Source: Labrenzia sp. R4_2
GTDB taxonomy: Bacteria > Pseudomonadota > Alphaproteobacteria > Rhizobiales > Stappiaceae
Assembly: GCF_017743865.1 (NCBI RefSeq)
Contig: NZ_JAGHRJ010000004.1
Coordinates: 62,001 to 126,000, forward strand
Reading direction: 5' to 3'
DNA length: 64,000 nt
Shown: piece by piece, positions 1 through 9,110 of the stretch
Position numbering within the stretch: position 1 is the stretch's first letter
How the letters are laid out: every line of letters begins with the position of its first letter
Notes under the pieces: model-generated
Databases searched by the model: none
Told to the model about the DNA's origin: nothing
Seen by the model: the letters and a program-made list of their open reading frames with translations, nothing else
Translations under genes and position numbers: made by a program

Positions 1-84
1 CAAAATGGAAATCGAAAATTCATACTGATCGCTGAGGCCTGTTGAGGTAAGACACCTAATCTAACTGTTTGGATTGATGGACCG

Positions 85-1086
85 ATGACCGTTACCTTGA
101 AAGAAGTTGCCGAACTTGCAGGCGTGTCACGCTCTGCGGTATCGCGCACTTTCACTGACGGCGCATCCGTTTCAGACAAGACCCGCCGAAAAGTTGAGAA
201 AGCGGCCACAAAGCTTGGCTATACGCCGAACATTCTGGCCCGCGGACTGACCACCAGACGCACGAAACTGATTGGCCTGGTGTCCAACAACTTTCACAAT
301 CCGATTTTTCTCGAAGTGTTTGACCAATTTACGCGCAAGCTTCAGGGCGTGGGATTGCGGCCGCTTCTGGTAAATCTGTCCGATGAGACCGACCCGGAAG
401 CATCCGTGCGCATGCTCCGGCAGTACTCAGTCGACGGCGTGGTTGTTGCCTCGTCCACCCTGCCGCCGGGGTTTTCTAAGGCATTCAAGGATGCCGGAGT
501 GCCGGTGGTGAACAGCTTCGGACGGTATTCGACCGCACCTGAATTCCATGTGGTCGGCATCGACAACGTGGAATGCGGCCGGATGGCAGCGCTGGAACTC
601 GCCAAACGTGGCTACAAGCACGTCGCGTTTCTCGGCGGCCCAGACACGGCAACATCTACGCAGGACAGATATAAAGGCTTCTCCGAAGAGATTTCCCGGC
701 ATCCGGACATGGAGATGACGGTGAGCTACGCGAAGGCCTATTCCTTTGAGGCCGGCCGGGAGGAAATGCGGCGCCTTCTTGATATCCTCCCGCTCGCCGA
801 AGCCTATTTTTGCGGCGATGATGTCCTGTCGATTGGGGTCTTGAGCGCAATTGAGGATGCCGGTCTGATTGTTCCCGGCGATATCGGCATCATTGGCCTG
901 AACGACATGGAAATGGCCGGTTGGCAGAACATCAATCTGACGACGATCCGCCAACCGGTTCAACAAATCATCAATTCCTCTGTGGAACTGATTGTCTCAA
1001 TGCTCGAAGACCCGGCCAGGTATCCGGAAGCCCGGCTGTTCCCTTGCGAAGTGATCGAACGCGGCACCCTGCGCCCGGTGTCCTAA
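85..1086 (+). CDS. LacI-family transcriptional regulator
   Basis: A 333-residue LacI/GalR-type repressor of usual length. The N-terminal helix-turn-helix and hinge (residues 1-60) begin TLKEVAELAGVSRSAVSRTF, the classic LacI DNA-recognition pattern, and run into the hinge segment LGYTPNILARGL. Residues about 62-330 form the periplasmic-binding-protein-like effector domain (LIGLVSNNFHNP near its start, DIGIIGLNDMEMAG near its end). It lies beside an inositol cluster, and a perfect LacI-type palindrome sits in that cluster's divergent promoter at 4365-4382, so I infer it is the inositol (or related cyclitol) repressor. It is separated from that promoter by three genes, so the link is not proven. 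The Shine-Dalgarno is weak (GGA upstream of the ATG). Confidence 0.93.
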   Translation: MTVTLKEVAELAGVSRSAVSRTFTDGASVSDKTRRKVEKAATKLGYTPNILARGLTTRRTKLIGLVSNNFHNPIFLEVFDQFTRKLQGVGLRPLLVNLSDETDPEASVRMLRQYSVDGVVVASSTLPPGFSKAFKDAGVPVVNSFGRYSTAPEFHVVGIDNVECGRMAALELAKRGYKHVAFLGGPDTATSTQDRYKGFSEEISRHPDMEMTVSYAKAYSFEAGREEMRRLLDILPLAEAYFCGDDVLSIGVLSAIEDAGLIVPGDIGIIGLNDMEMAGWQNINLTTIRQPVQQIINSSVELIVSMLEDPARYPEARLFPCEVIERGTLRPVS

Positions 1087-1126
1087 CTAGACAAAACCGG
1101 ACGTAAGAAACGCAGACCCCATCAGC

Positions 1127-2284
1127 TTACCTGAACATGGGCGGACGGGCGTCTACCCAAATGCCCTGTCGTTTTCCGCTGTCCGCGACTGCAAAAACCG
1201 CCGCCATTGAACGCAGGCCATCTTCGACCCGCGGGTACAGGTCCGCCGCCGGATCCATTGGCCTGCCATCCTTCCGCGCATGAATGGCTTCGGCGAGATC
1301 GGTGTAGATGTTGGCAAATGCCAACGGCATGCCTTCCGCGTGTCCGATTGTGACCCGCGATGTCCGGTCAGCCTCAGGCGACAATCCCCCTTCTCCCCGC
1401 TCAATGATCTCTAAACGACCGTTGAGCGGCATCCAGTAGAGCTGGTTTGGTTGCTCCTGGGACCACCGCAATCCGCCCTTTTCGCCAAAGATCTGAAGGG
1501 TCAGTCCGTGTTGTCGGCCTATCGCGACAGAGGACGTCCAAAGCCGGCCAACCGCTCCGCTGTCCATTCGGAAGTTCACCATGGCATCATCTTCAAGCTC
1601 ACGGCTGGCAATGCAGGATACAGTGTCCGCGGACAAGCGCTCGACTTCCTGCCCGGTCACAAAAGACGCCATGTGAAGCGCATGAATGCCGCAATCGGCG
1701 AATTGCGCCGAAACCCCGGCCTGGGCCGGGTCATACCGCCACCGGACGCGCGGGTTGTCAGCATCGGCCGCGTCAGCGTGGTGCCCGTGTGCAAATTCCG
1801 CCTTGACCAGACGGATTTTTCCAAGATCGCCGCGCGCGACCATGGCCTTCATGTGCCGGACCAGTGAATAGCCGGTATAGCCATAGTTGACCGCGCAGAT
1901 GTTCCCGGTTCCTTTGGAAATCCGGACGATTTCTTCGCCCTCCTCAACCGTCATGGTCATCGGCTTTTCGCAAAGGACATGAAACCCGTTCTCAAGGAAA
2001 GCCTTAGTGATTTCGAAATGGGTTGCGTTCGGAGTTGCCACTGTGACCAGATCGACCCGATCCTCGCGCCGCTTTTCGCCGTCCAGCATTTCCCGCCAGT
2101 CGCCATAGGCACGATCAGTCGCCAACCCCAACCGCTGACCATATTCCCGGCCCGCTTCTGGCCGGTGATCCAGCGCACCTGCAACAAAGGAAAACGCGCC
2201 ATCAAGCCCGGCCCCAAGCCGATGCGCTGGTCCGATCTGGCTGCCTTCACCGCCGCCAATCATGCCCCAATTCAATCGTGCCAT
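1127..2284 (-). CDS. Gfo/Idh/MocA-family NAD(P)-dependent oxidoreductase
   Basis: A 385-residue dehydrogenase of the Gfo/Idh/MocA family. The N-terminal Rossmann fold starts at once (LNWGMIGGGEGSQIGPAHR), followed by the family signature ENGFHVLCEKPMTMT, whose EKP motif holds the catalytic/NAD-contacting Lys. The C-terminal alpha/beta domain has the expected DCGIHALHMASFV segment. I chose the ATG at 2284 because GAGGGCAGGA lies just upstream; a TTG at 2299 is also in frame but lacks a ribosome site. It is last in a three-gene minus operon behind an iolE-like gene, 11 nt downstream. Known members oxidise inositols, inosose isomers or sugars, so a role in an alternative inositol stereoisomer is likely, but the substrate cannot be read from sequence. 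Confidence 0.92.
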   Translation of the reverse strand: MARLNWGMIGGGEGSQIGPAHRLGAGLDGAFSFVAGALDHRPEAGREYGQRLGLATDRAYGDWREMLDGEKRREDRVDLVTVATPNATHFEITKAFLENGFHVLCEKPMTMTVEEGEEIVRISKGTGNICAVNYGYTGYSLVRHMKAMVARGDLGKIRLVKAEFAHGHHADAADADNPRVRWRYDPAQAGVSAQFADCGIHALHMASFVTGQEVERLSADTVSCIASRELEDDAMVNFRMDSGAVGRLWTSSVAIGRQHGLTLQIFGEKGGLRWSQEQPNQLYWMPLNGRLEIIERGEGGLSPEADRTSRVTIGHAEGMPLAFANIYTDLAEAIHARKDGRPMDPAADLYPRVEDGLRSMAAVFAVADSGKRQGIWVDARPPMFR

Positions 2285-2295
2285 TGGTCCTGCCC

Positions 2296-3189
2296 TCAAT
2301 TGAAACCGATGGATTCCAGGTACTCACGGTTCGCCCGAGCATCGTTGATCGGCGACACATCGAGCGTCGGGTCGCAATCCTGCTCCACAGTGCACCATCC
2401 CTGGAACCCGTTATCGAGAAGGATCTGCCGCACCTTTGGAAAGTCGACATCCCCGTCGCCGAGATTGCAGAAGATGCCCTGCCCGCAGGCATCGTAGAAG
2501 CCTGTCCGTTTGGCGACCACATCGGCCTTAACTTTCGGGTCGATGTCCTTGAAGTGCACGTAGGAGATACGCCCGATGTTGCGCTCCATGAACGCGACGG
2601 GGTCAAACCCGGCATAAGAATGGTGGCCGGTGTCAAAACAAATCTTCAGATACTTCTCATCGACCTCGTCCAAAAGCCGTTCCAGCTCCGGTTCAAAGTC
2701 CATGAAGCCAGCTGCGTGCGCATGAATTCCGACGGTCAGGCCATAGTCTTCGGTGCCGATTTTTGCTGCCTCTGCAATACGGTCCCGATAAGCGGCCCAT
2801 TCGGAAGCATCCATCTGCTCAGCTTCGTCAGGTCGTCCAGCCGTCGGGGCGCGACGCGGGGAAATGGAGTCGATCAGAACCATGTGCTGGGCGCCATGCG
2901 CCACCAGCGCCTTGGCCGTCCGGTGCGTTCCATCAAGAACGTTCTCCCAGGCATCCGGATCATGAAACGGCCGGAACACGACGCCGCCAATCAGCTCAAG
3001 GTCGTACTGCGCAAGGGCTTCCGAAAGGACTGCAGGGTCTTCAGGCATAAACCCGACCGGTCCAAGTTCAATGCCCTTGTATCCCGCTCCCGAGCACTCC
3101 TCCAGCACTGCCTTCCAGGCCGGATTGCGTGGATCGTCAGGAAACTCAACGCCCCATGAACACGGCGCATTGCCAATTCTAATGCTCAT
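2296..3189 (-). CDS. iolE: IolE-family sugar-phosphate-isomerase-fold protein, probable inosose dehydratase
   Basis: A 297-residue TIM-barrel protein of the xylose isomerase-like/AP endonuclease 2 superfamily. The inosose dehydratase hallmarks are visible: the metal-site segment CFDTGHHSYAG (about residues 196-206), YVHFKD, and the IolE-specific ACGQGIFCNLGDGDVDF near residue 245. IolE dehydrates scyllo-inosose to the trihydroxycyclohexanedione that IolD cleaves, so it supplies step 2 of a pathway whose other steps are mostly on the opposite strand. It is flanked on both sides by Gfo/Idh/MocA dehydrogenases, 25 nt from the upstream one. A dehydratase for a related keto-cyclitol is an alternative. 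Confidence 0.88.
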   Translation of the reverse strand: MSIRIGNAPCSWGVEFPDDPRNPAWKAVLEECSGAGYKGIELGPVGFMPEDPAVLSEALAQYDLELIGGVVFRPFHDPDAWENVLDGTHRTAKALVAHGAQHMVLIDSISPRRAPTAGRPDEAEQMDASEWAAYRDRIAEAAKIGTEDYGLTVGIHAHAAGFMDFEPELERLLDEVDEKYLKICFDTGHHSYAGFDPVAFMERNIGRISYVHFKDIDPKVKADVVAKRTGFYDACGQGIFCNLGDGDVDFPKVRQILLDNGFQGWCTVEQDCDPTLDVSPINDARANREYLESIGFN

Positions 3190-3214
3190 CTTGCGAGCCT
3201 TTCAAACAGTGATC

Positions 3215-4318
3215 TTAAGTTGCTTTCAAGGGTTGCCAGCTTTTGGTCCGCGAGGATTCCATGGCCGCTTCCACAATGTGTTTAACGGCCAGACCATCCC
3301 GGAAGGTTGGCCATACCGATGTGCCCGAGTGGATCGCCTCCAGAAAATCCTTGGCTTCAATAATGATCTGGTCTTGATAGCCCGTGCCGTGCCCAGGACC
3401 TTGGCAAAAGGGTTCGTAATCAGGATGCGCAGGGCCCGTTAGGATCTTGCGGAATCCGCGGTCCGCTTCCTTGTCATCCATTAGATACAGCCAGAGAGCA
3501 TTCTGGTCTTCCTGATCAAAACGGATAGCGCCTTTTGTTCCTGTGATTTCGTAGGCGTATCCCATCTTCCGGCCAGTCGCGATCCGGCTGAAGTACATGT
3601 GTCCCATCGCTCCGTTTTCGAAGCGCGTCATCATCTGACCATGGTCGTCGTTCGTTACCTTGCCGCCAGGACGGTCTTCATGAACCCGTTCGATTTCTGC
3701 CATGACACTGCGCACCGGACCAACCAGCGCAAGCGCAGCGTTGATCATGTGGGGTGCGAGATCGCCGATGGTGCCGTTCGCATCACCCACTGTGCGCCAG
3801 GACGCCGGAGCTTTCGGGTCAGCATAAAAATCCTCCGTATGCTCACCGCGAAACCATGTGATGTCGCCAATGACACCATCTGCGATAAGTCTGCGGGCGT
3901 ACTGGCTGGCCGGAGTACGAATATAGTTGTAGGCGACCATATTCACGCAGCCGCTTTTCTCCGCAGCTGCGACCATGGCCTCCGAATCCTCCAGGCTTGC
4001 GCCCATTGGCTTTTCGCACAGAACAGGCTTGTTCAACGAAAATGCGGCTTCGGCGATATCCCGGTGAGTAGACTGTGGGGATGCGATTACAATCGCTTCG
4101 ACCCTTGGATCTTCGACAAGCTCTTGCCAATTGGCGGCAGCGCGGTTGAAACCGAAGGCATCACGATACTTTTCAGCAGACGCGAGTGAACTTGCACCAA
4201 CCATTTCAAGCCGCGGCCGCAACGCGGTGTTGAAAACAGCACCGACGGCAGACATGGCAACGGCATGCGCCTTGCCCATGTAGCCTCCGCCGAGGATACC
4301 GATCCCGATTTCCGCCAT
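3215..4318 (-). CDS. Gfo/Idh/MocA-family oxidoreductase, inositol-dehydrogenase-like
   Basis: A 367-residue NAD(P)-dependent dehydrogenase. The N-terminus IGIGILGGGYMGKAHAVAM is the dinucleotide fold, NKPVLCEKPMGASLED carries the EKP signature, and GDLAPHMINAALALVG gives the active-site Asp/His block (GDxxxH). It is first in the minus-strand inositol arm and faces iolD across a 143-bp gap that contains a perfect LacI-type palindrome. The family includes scyllo-inositol dehydrogenases (IolX/IolW) as well as many sugar dehydrogenases. Context favours an inositol isomer or inosose as substrate. It differs clearly from the IolG at 9111-10097 and from the 1127-2284 paralogue. Confidence 0.92.
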   Translation of the reverse strand: MAEIGIGILGGGYMGKAHAVAMSAVGAVFNTALRPRLEMVGASSLASAEKYRDAFGFNRAAANWQELVEDPRVEAIVIASPQSTHRDIAEAAFSLNKPVLCEKPMGASLEDSEAMVAAAEKSGCVNMVAYNYIRTPASQYARRLIADGVIGDITWFRGEHTEDFYADPKAPASWRTVGDANGTIGDLAPHMINAALALVGPVRSVMAEIERVHEDRPGGKVTNDDHGQMMTRFENGAMGHMYFSRIATGRKMGYAYEITGTKGAIRFDQEDQNALWLYLMDDKEADRGFRKILTGPAHPDYEPFCQGPGHGTGYQDQIIIEAKDFLEAIHSGTSVWPTFRDGLAVKHIVEAAMESSRTKSWQPLKAT

Positions 4319-4364
4319 GCCTCACTCCGGTTTCCGGTTTTAGTTTTGCCTCTTTCGAAAAAGA

Positions 4365-4382
4365 TTTGCAACCGGTTGCAAA
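4365..4382. promoter_or_regulatory. Perfect 18-bp palindrome, LacI-type operator
   Basis: TTTGCAACCGGTTGCAAA is its own reverse complement, with the central CG step typical of LacI/GalR operators. It sits in the 143-bp gap between the divergent Gfo/Idh/MocA gene (minus) and iolD (plus), where one bound repressor could control both arms. The LacI gene at 85-1086 is the obvious candidate. Binding by that protein is inferred. Confidence 0.75.
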
Positions 4383-4461
4383 ATTTGTATCTTGAGAACC
4401 AACAACACGCAAGCATCAATCGAATGCCTTGCGAGAAAACACGTTACAGGGAGAGACCTGG

Positions 4462-6327
4462 ATGAGCTCCAAGACGGTTCAGCTCACAACTGCGCAGGCC
4501 ATTGTCCGCTACCTGGCAAATCAGTTTATCGAAGTCGACGGCAAGGAAATACGAATTTGCGGCGGCGGCTTTGGCATTTTCGGCCATGGAAACGTGACCT
4601 GCCTCGGTGAGGCCCTTTACAATCATCAGGAAGAGCTGCCCCTTTATCGTGGACAAAACGAGCAGAGCATGGGGTTTGCAGCAGCTGCTTATGCCAAACA
4701 GTGGCTACGGCAGCGGTTCATGTTCTGCACAGCCAGTGCTGGCCCTGGCACGTCGAACCTTCTCAGTTCTGCCGCGCTGGCACATGCCAACCGCTTGCCC
4801 ATGCTGATGTTGTGCGGTGATGCCTTTCTCACCCGCCTGCCCGACCCGGTGCTGCAGCAGCTTGAGCACTTCAACAACCCGACACTTGGCGTCAATGATG
4901 CGTTCAAGGCGGTAACCCGCTATTGGGACCGGATCACGCATCCGGCGCAGGTCATTCAGTCGCTCCCCGCCGCTCTTGCGACGATGCTGGATCCGGGCGA
5001 CTGCGGCCCTGCATTTCTCGGCCTTCCCCAGGATGTGCAAGGCTGGACCTATGACTATCCGGAAAGCTTCTTTGAACGGCGGGTACATCGCATCCGCCGG
5101 AGTGCCCCCGACGAGCGGGAAATTGCCGATGCGGCGGCACTGCTGAGAACGGCCAAGCGCCCGCTGATCATTGCCGGTGGCGGCGTCCAATACAGTGGCG
5201 CGGTCAGCGAACTCACGGCGTTTGCGGAAAAGCATCAGATCCCGGTGGTCGAAACCATTGCAGGCCGCGCCAATCTTCTGGCAACGCATTCCTTGAACGC
5301 AGGCCCGATCGGCGTGACAGGATCGAACAGCGCTAACAATCTGGCGGAACAAGCAGATGTCATTCTTGCGATTGGCACCCGCCTTCAGGATTTCACCACA
5401 GGATCCTGGACCGCTTTTGCACACGAGGCCCGTTTCATTTCGATCAACGCAGCCCGCCATGACGCTGGCAAACACATGTCGATCCCTGTTGTCGGCGACG
5501 CAAAACTCGGACTTTTGGCCTTGGGTGAGGCTTGTGCGGACTACAAGACACCTTCGGACTGGACCGGGACTGCGGGTGAAGAACGGAAAGCCTGGGACGC
5601 ATACGTTGCTGACAACGTGTCTTATGGCAATCGTCCAAACTCCTATGCCCAGGCAATTGGTGTGGTCAACGAACTCTGCGATCCCCGGGATCGCGTTGTT
5701 GCCGCGGCCGGCGGCCTGCCGGCGGAAGTAACGGCCAATTGGAGAACCCTCGACATCGGCACGGTTGATGTCGAATTTGGCTATTCCTGCATGGGATACG
5801 AGATTGCCGGTGGCTGGGGCGCACGCATTGCCCAGTCCGAGCGCGAACCGGACAAGGACACGATCATCTTCACCGGTGACGGCTCTTATCTGCTGATGAA
5901 CTCGGATATCTACTCATCCGTTTTGACCCGCAAAAAATTGATCGTTCTGGTGCTCGACAACGGCGGGTTTGCGGTTATCAACAAACTGCAAAACAACACA
6001 GGCAACGAAAGTTTCAACAATCTCATTGCGGATTGTCCGACCGTCCCAGAACCGTTTGCTGTCGACTTTGAGGCCCATGCTGCGTCGATGGGCGCGCACG
6101 CGGAAACGGTGTCCAATCCTGCTGAACTTGGGGAGGCCTTCAAGCGGGCCAAGGCGGCAAACAAAACCTACGTCATTTGTATGAAAGTTGATGCCTATGA
6201 AGGCTGGACAGCCGAAGGACATACTTGGTGGGAGGTTGGAACCCCGCATGTGACATCGAGCGACAAGGTCCGGGCTGCACATGAGGACTGGGAGTCCACG
6301 CGCCCGAAACAGCGCCGGGGGGTCTGA
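4462..6327 (+). CDS. iolD: 3D-(3,5/4)-trihydroxycyclohexane-1,2-dione hydrolase
   Basis: A 621-residue thiamine-diphosphate enzyme that opens the inositol-derived ring dione to 5-deoxy-glucuronate. It has the three-domain ThDP layout: the N-terminal Pyr domain has YRGQNEQSMGFAAAAYAK with the catalytic Glu, the middle domain has RPLIIAGGGVQYSG, and the C-terminal PP domain has FTGDGSYLLMNSDI (GDG...N diphosphate/Mg motif). Length matches IolD rather than acetolactate synthase. The ATG at 4462 is preferred because CAGGGAGAG lies just upstream; an in-frame ATG at 4429 would add 11 unconserved residues. The stop overlaps the iolC start by one base (TGATG), so the pair is translationally coupled. 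Confidence 0.97.
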   Translation: MSSKTVQLTTAQAIVRYLANQFIEVDGKEIRICGGGFGIFGHGNVTCLGEALYNHQEELPLYRGQNEQSMGFAAAAYAKQWLRQRFMFCTASAGPGTSNLLSSAALAHANRLPMLMLCGDAFLTRLPDPVLQQLEHFNNPTLGVNDAFKAVTRYWDRITHPAQVIQSLPAALATMLDPGDCGPAFLGLPQDVQGWTYDYPESFFERRVHRIRRSAPDEREIADAAALLRTAKRPLIIAGGGVQYSGAVSELTAFAEKHQIPVVETIAGRANLLATHSLNAGPIGVTGSNSANNLAEQADVILAIGTRLQDFTTGSWTAFAHEARFISINAARHDAGKHMSIPVVGDAKLGLLALGEACADYKTPSDWTGTAGEERKAWDAYVADNVSYGNRPNSYAQAIGVVNELCDPRDRVVAAAGGLPAEVTANWRTLDIGTVDVEFGYSCMGYEIAGGWGARIAQSEREPDKDTIIFTGDGSYLLMNSDIYSSVLTRKKLIVLVLDNGGFAVINKLQNNTGNESFNNLIADCPTVPEPFAVDFEAHAASMGAHAETVSNPAELGEAFKRAKAANKTYVICMKVDAYEGWTAEGHTWWEVGTPHVTSSDKVRAAHEDWESTRPKQRRGV

Positions 6328-7313
6328 TGCTTCTTGAAGCGATTGCCCGGAACAATTTCGTTGTGGTGGGACGCGCCGGGATCGACTTTTTCACCGATGC
6401 CGGGGTGCGGGCTGAAGATGCTGAGCGGCTCGGCGTCGGTCTCGGCGGATCAGCCGCCAATATAGGCGCCGGCATCTGCAAGCTTGGCGGCCAGGCTGCA
6501 CTGGTGACCCGGGTCTCAGACGACAGCGTTGGCAGCTACTGCATTGGGCAGCTGAAGCACTACGGCGTTGATACGGAGCACGTCACGCCTGTTGGCGGTG
6601 AATACCGCAATTCGCTTGCTTTCTACGAGTCTGTGGTGGAAGGGCACCGCAATGTCATCTACCGCAATGGTGCAGCCGACTTTCAAATGAATGAGCACGA
6701 CGTTGCCCGCGTTGACTACGGAAAATATGGCGCGCTGATCACCGCCGGCACTGTCTTTGCGGCCGAGCCTTCGCGAAGCGCGACCTTCAAGGCCTTTGAC
6801 CTTGCCAGGGCAGCAAACCTGCCTCTGATCTTTGATGTCGACTATCGGCCTTACTCCTGGCCGTCGGCAGATGTCGCTGCTGATGTTCTGTCCGGCGCTG
6901 CTGCCCAATGCGACATGATTGTCGGCAATGACGAGGAATTTGGCTTCATGGCCGGAGACTATGACAAGGGACTGGAGAAAGCCCGGGAACTCGTGCGCAC
7001 AACAGCCGAGCTGGTAATCTACAAGATGGGTGAAGCTGGAGCGATCACCATCACCCGCGATGGCGAGTTCAGAACGGGCATCTACCCCGTTGAAGCACTC
7101 AAACCCAATGGCGCAGGCGACAGTTTCATGAGCGGCCTCATGACATCCATCGCAGATGGTTTTGAGCTCAAGGAAGCCATTCTCCGCGGGTCCGCCTGTG
7201 CATCCATTGTTGTTGCCAAACCCGGTTGCGCTCCCGCAATGCCAGACAAAACCGAGTTGGAGGCCTTCTTGGCCTCGCATCCTGGCCCGACACAAGAGCA
7301 TCGGACGTTTTGA
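6327..7313 (+). CDS. iolC: 5-dehydro-2-deoxygluconokinase
   Basis: A 328-residue PfkB-family kinase that phosphorylates 2-deoxy-5-keto-gluconate in inositol breakdown. GGSAANIGAGICKLGG near residue 35 is the sugar-binding signature. NGAGDSFMSG near residue 262 holds the catalytic Asp and anion hole. It ends after the kinase domain, without the C-terminal DUF2090 aldolase-like extension found in many rhizobial IolC proteins; here a separate class II aldolase gene is present instead. It overlaps iolD by one base and is followed by a 103-nt gap before iolB. Confidence 0.96.
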   Translation: MLLEAIARNNFVVVGRAGIDFFTDAGVRAEDAERLGVGLGGSAANIGAGICKLGGQAALVTRVSDDSVGSYCIGQLKHYGVDTEHVTPVGGEYRNSLAFYESVVEGHRNVIYRNGAADFQMNEHDVARVDYGKYGALITAGTVFAAEPSRSATFKAFDLARAANLPLIFDVDYRPYSWPSADVAADVLSGAAAQCDMIVGNDEEFGFMAGDYDKGLEKARELVRTTAELVIYKMGEAGAITITRDGEFRTGIYPVEALKPNGAGDSFMSGLMTSIADGFELKEAILRGSACASIVVAKPGCAPAMPDKTELEAFLASHPGPTQEHRTF

Positions 7314-7416
7314 TGAAAACGCTCAAAGATGCTCGACCACACTAAGAGCGATCAGCTTTCGGCGTGAATTCGATCCCGATTTCTCGCCCGCTGATCCAGT
7401 CTGAAAGGACCATTCC

Positions 7417-8259
7417 ATGCATATCGCGCCGCATGATAACCAGAACAAGCCGATCGTGGATATCGACAATCCGACCGTTCCGCTGAACTATTTCAACATC
7501 GTCAAGCTCAAGAAGGGCGAGGCGTTCCACTATCAGGTACCCGGCTATGAAACCTGCGTCGTGCCTGCAACCGGCACGGTGACTGTTGAAGTTGAGGGCA
7601 TCACATTCGACAAGCTCGGCAACCGCGGCGAAGACGTCTGGGACGGAGAGCCTGAGGGCGTCTACATCCCTGTTGGAGCCAAGGTGACGATCATCTGTAC
7701 CTCCGATGAAACGGAGACGTTCATCGCTGGCGCAAGGTATGACGAAGTGCTGGAGCCGTTCGATGTGCGCGTCGATGGAATCGATCTAGTCCAGTACGGA
7801 TCGGACGACACCAAGACCCATCGCAAGATCAAGCACATCCTTGGACAGAAACAGTACGGCAAGGTGGGTCGTTTGCTGGTCAGCGAGCTTTTTACCGTTG
7901 GCCAGGGCGGCTGGTCCGGCTTTCCGGCCCACAAGCACGACACCGACCGTCTGCCGCATGAAACCCGGCACGATGAGACCTACAACTTCCGCTTCCGGCC
8001 GAAACACGGCTCCGGTGTCCAGATCCTTCAGCGCGAAGAGGGGGTTCCCGGAGAAGCCTATCAGCTGATGGACGGCTCGACCTTCATGATCGACAAGGGC
8101 TACCACCCCTGCGCCGTCATGCCCGGGTACGAGATGTACTATTTCACAATCCTGGGCGGTCTCAGCCAGCGTTCACTGGTGCAGTATTTCCAGCCGACCC
8201 ATGCCTATCAGGTCGAAACGATCCCCGGGATCAAGGACATGGTGGCCAAATTCAAATGA
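7417..8259 (+). CDS. iolB: 5-deoxy-glucuronate isomerase
   Basis: A 280-residue bicupin that converts 5-deoxy-glucuronate to 2-deoxy-5-keto-gluconate. The C-terminal cupin has the metal-binding block GFPAHKHDTDRLPHETRHDE (residues about 168-187), with HxH and a downstream Glu as in IolB. GYHPCAVMPGYEMYYF follows in the expected place. Length agrees with the family. AAAGGACC lies upstream of the start. It shares a 4-bp ATGA overlap with the next gene and supplies the step between IolD and IolC. Confidence 0.97.
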   Translation: MHIAPHDNQNKPIVDIDNPTVPLNYFNIVKLKKGEAFHYQVPGYETCVVPATGTVTVEVEGITFDKLGNRGEDVWDGEPEGVYIPVGAKVTIICTSDETETFIAGARYDEVLEPFDVRVDGIDLVQYGSDDTKTHRKIKHILGQKQYGKVGRLLVSELFTVGQGGWSGFPAHKHDTDRLPHETRHDETYNFRFRPKHGSGVQILQREEGVPGEAYQLMDGSTFMIDKGYHPCAVMPGYEMYYFTILGGLSQRSLVQYFQPTHAYQVETIPGIKDMVAKFK

Positions 8260-9107
8260 CACTGGCAACACTGAGCCAAGTCCTGCAACCGGCCTTGAAA
8301 GACGGTTATGCCGTCGCCGGTCTGGTGACGCTCGGCTGGGAAGATATGCGCGCCTATGTGGCTGCTGCCGAAGAAGAAGGTGTTCCGGTGATCTTGCAGG
8401 CAGGCCCTTCCTGCCGCAAGTACACACCTCTTCCCGTTTTGGGGGCGATGTTCCGGCACCTCGCTGAAGGCGCAACCGTTCCCGTGGTGGCGCATCTTGA
8501 TCACGGCTACACGTTCGAGGAATGCCGGGAGGCGCTCGACAGCGGGTTCACCTCGCTGATGTATGACGGGTCCCGCAAGCCCCTCGCCCAGAACATCGAC
8601 GAAACCGCGCGGATTGCGGAACTTGCGCATTCCGCCGGGATATCGTGCGAAGGTGAAATCGGCTTTGTCGGATATGCGCAAGGGGATGCCTCTGAAGGCA
8701 CAGACCCCGTGGATGCCGAAAAATTCGCGGCAGACAGCGGCGTGGATGCCATGGCGATCTCGGTCGGCAATGTTCATCTTCAGGAAAACAAGGAAGGCGG
8801 ACTGGATGAGGCCCGCATCAGCGCGATCCAGGCACGAACCACAGTCCCGCTGGTCATCCATGGGGGCTCCGGTGTCCCTGTCGATCAGCGGCAAAAGCTC
8901 GCCAGAAATACAAACATTTGCAAATTCAACATCGGAACCGAGCTGCGCAAGGCCTTCGGAACTGCGATGCGGGACGCAGTCAATCGGGATCCGGACCGGT
9001 TTGACCGGGTGACGATCTTATCAGAAACACATGATCCGATGGTCGCAGCGACCCGCACTGTTCTCAAGGCCTTCGGTGGACCATCAAAGAACGAGCCCAA
9101 GGAATAA
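8256..9107 (+). CDS. iolJ: Class II fructose-bisphosphate-type aldolase, IolJ-like
   Basis: A 283-residue class II (zinc) aldolase. Zinc ligands are seen in AHLDHG (about residue 78) and in VIHGGSGVP near residue 203; CEGEIGFVG and AISVGNVH are further family motifs. In an inositol operon it should cleave 2-deoxy-5-keto-gluconate 6-phosphate to dihydroxyacetone phosphate and malonate semialdehyde, as IolJ does in Bacillus. By sequence alone it could also be a tagatose-bisphosphate-type aldolase; the operon context decides. It overlaps iolB by 4 bp and is followed 3 nt later by iolG. Confidence 0.9.
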   Translation: MTLATLSQVLQPALKDGYAVAGLVTLGWEDMRAYVAAAEEEGVPVILQAGPSCRKYTPLPVLGAMFRHLAEGATVPVVAHLDHGYTFEECREALDSGFTSLMYDGSRKPLAQNIDETARIAELAHSAGISCEGEIGFVGYAQGDASEGTDPVDAEKFAADSGVDAMAISVGNVHLQENKEGGLDEARISAIQARTTVPLVIHGGSGVPVDQRQKLARNTNICKFNIGTELRKAFGTAMRDAVNRDPDRFDRVTILSETHDPMVAATRTVLKAFGGPSKNEPKE

Positions 9108-9110
9108 GAA

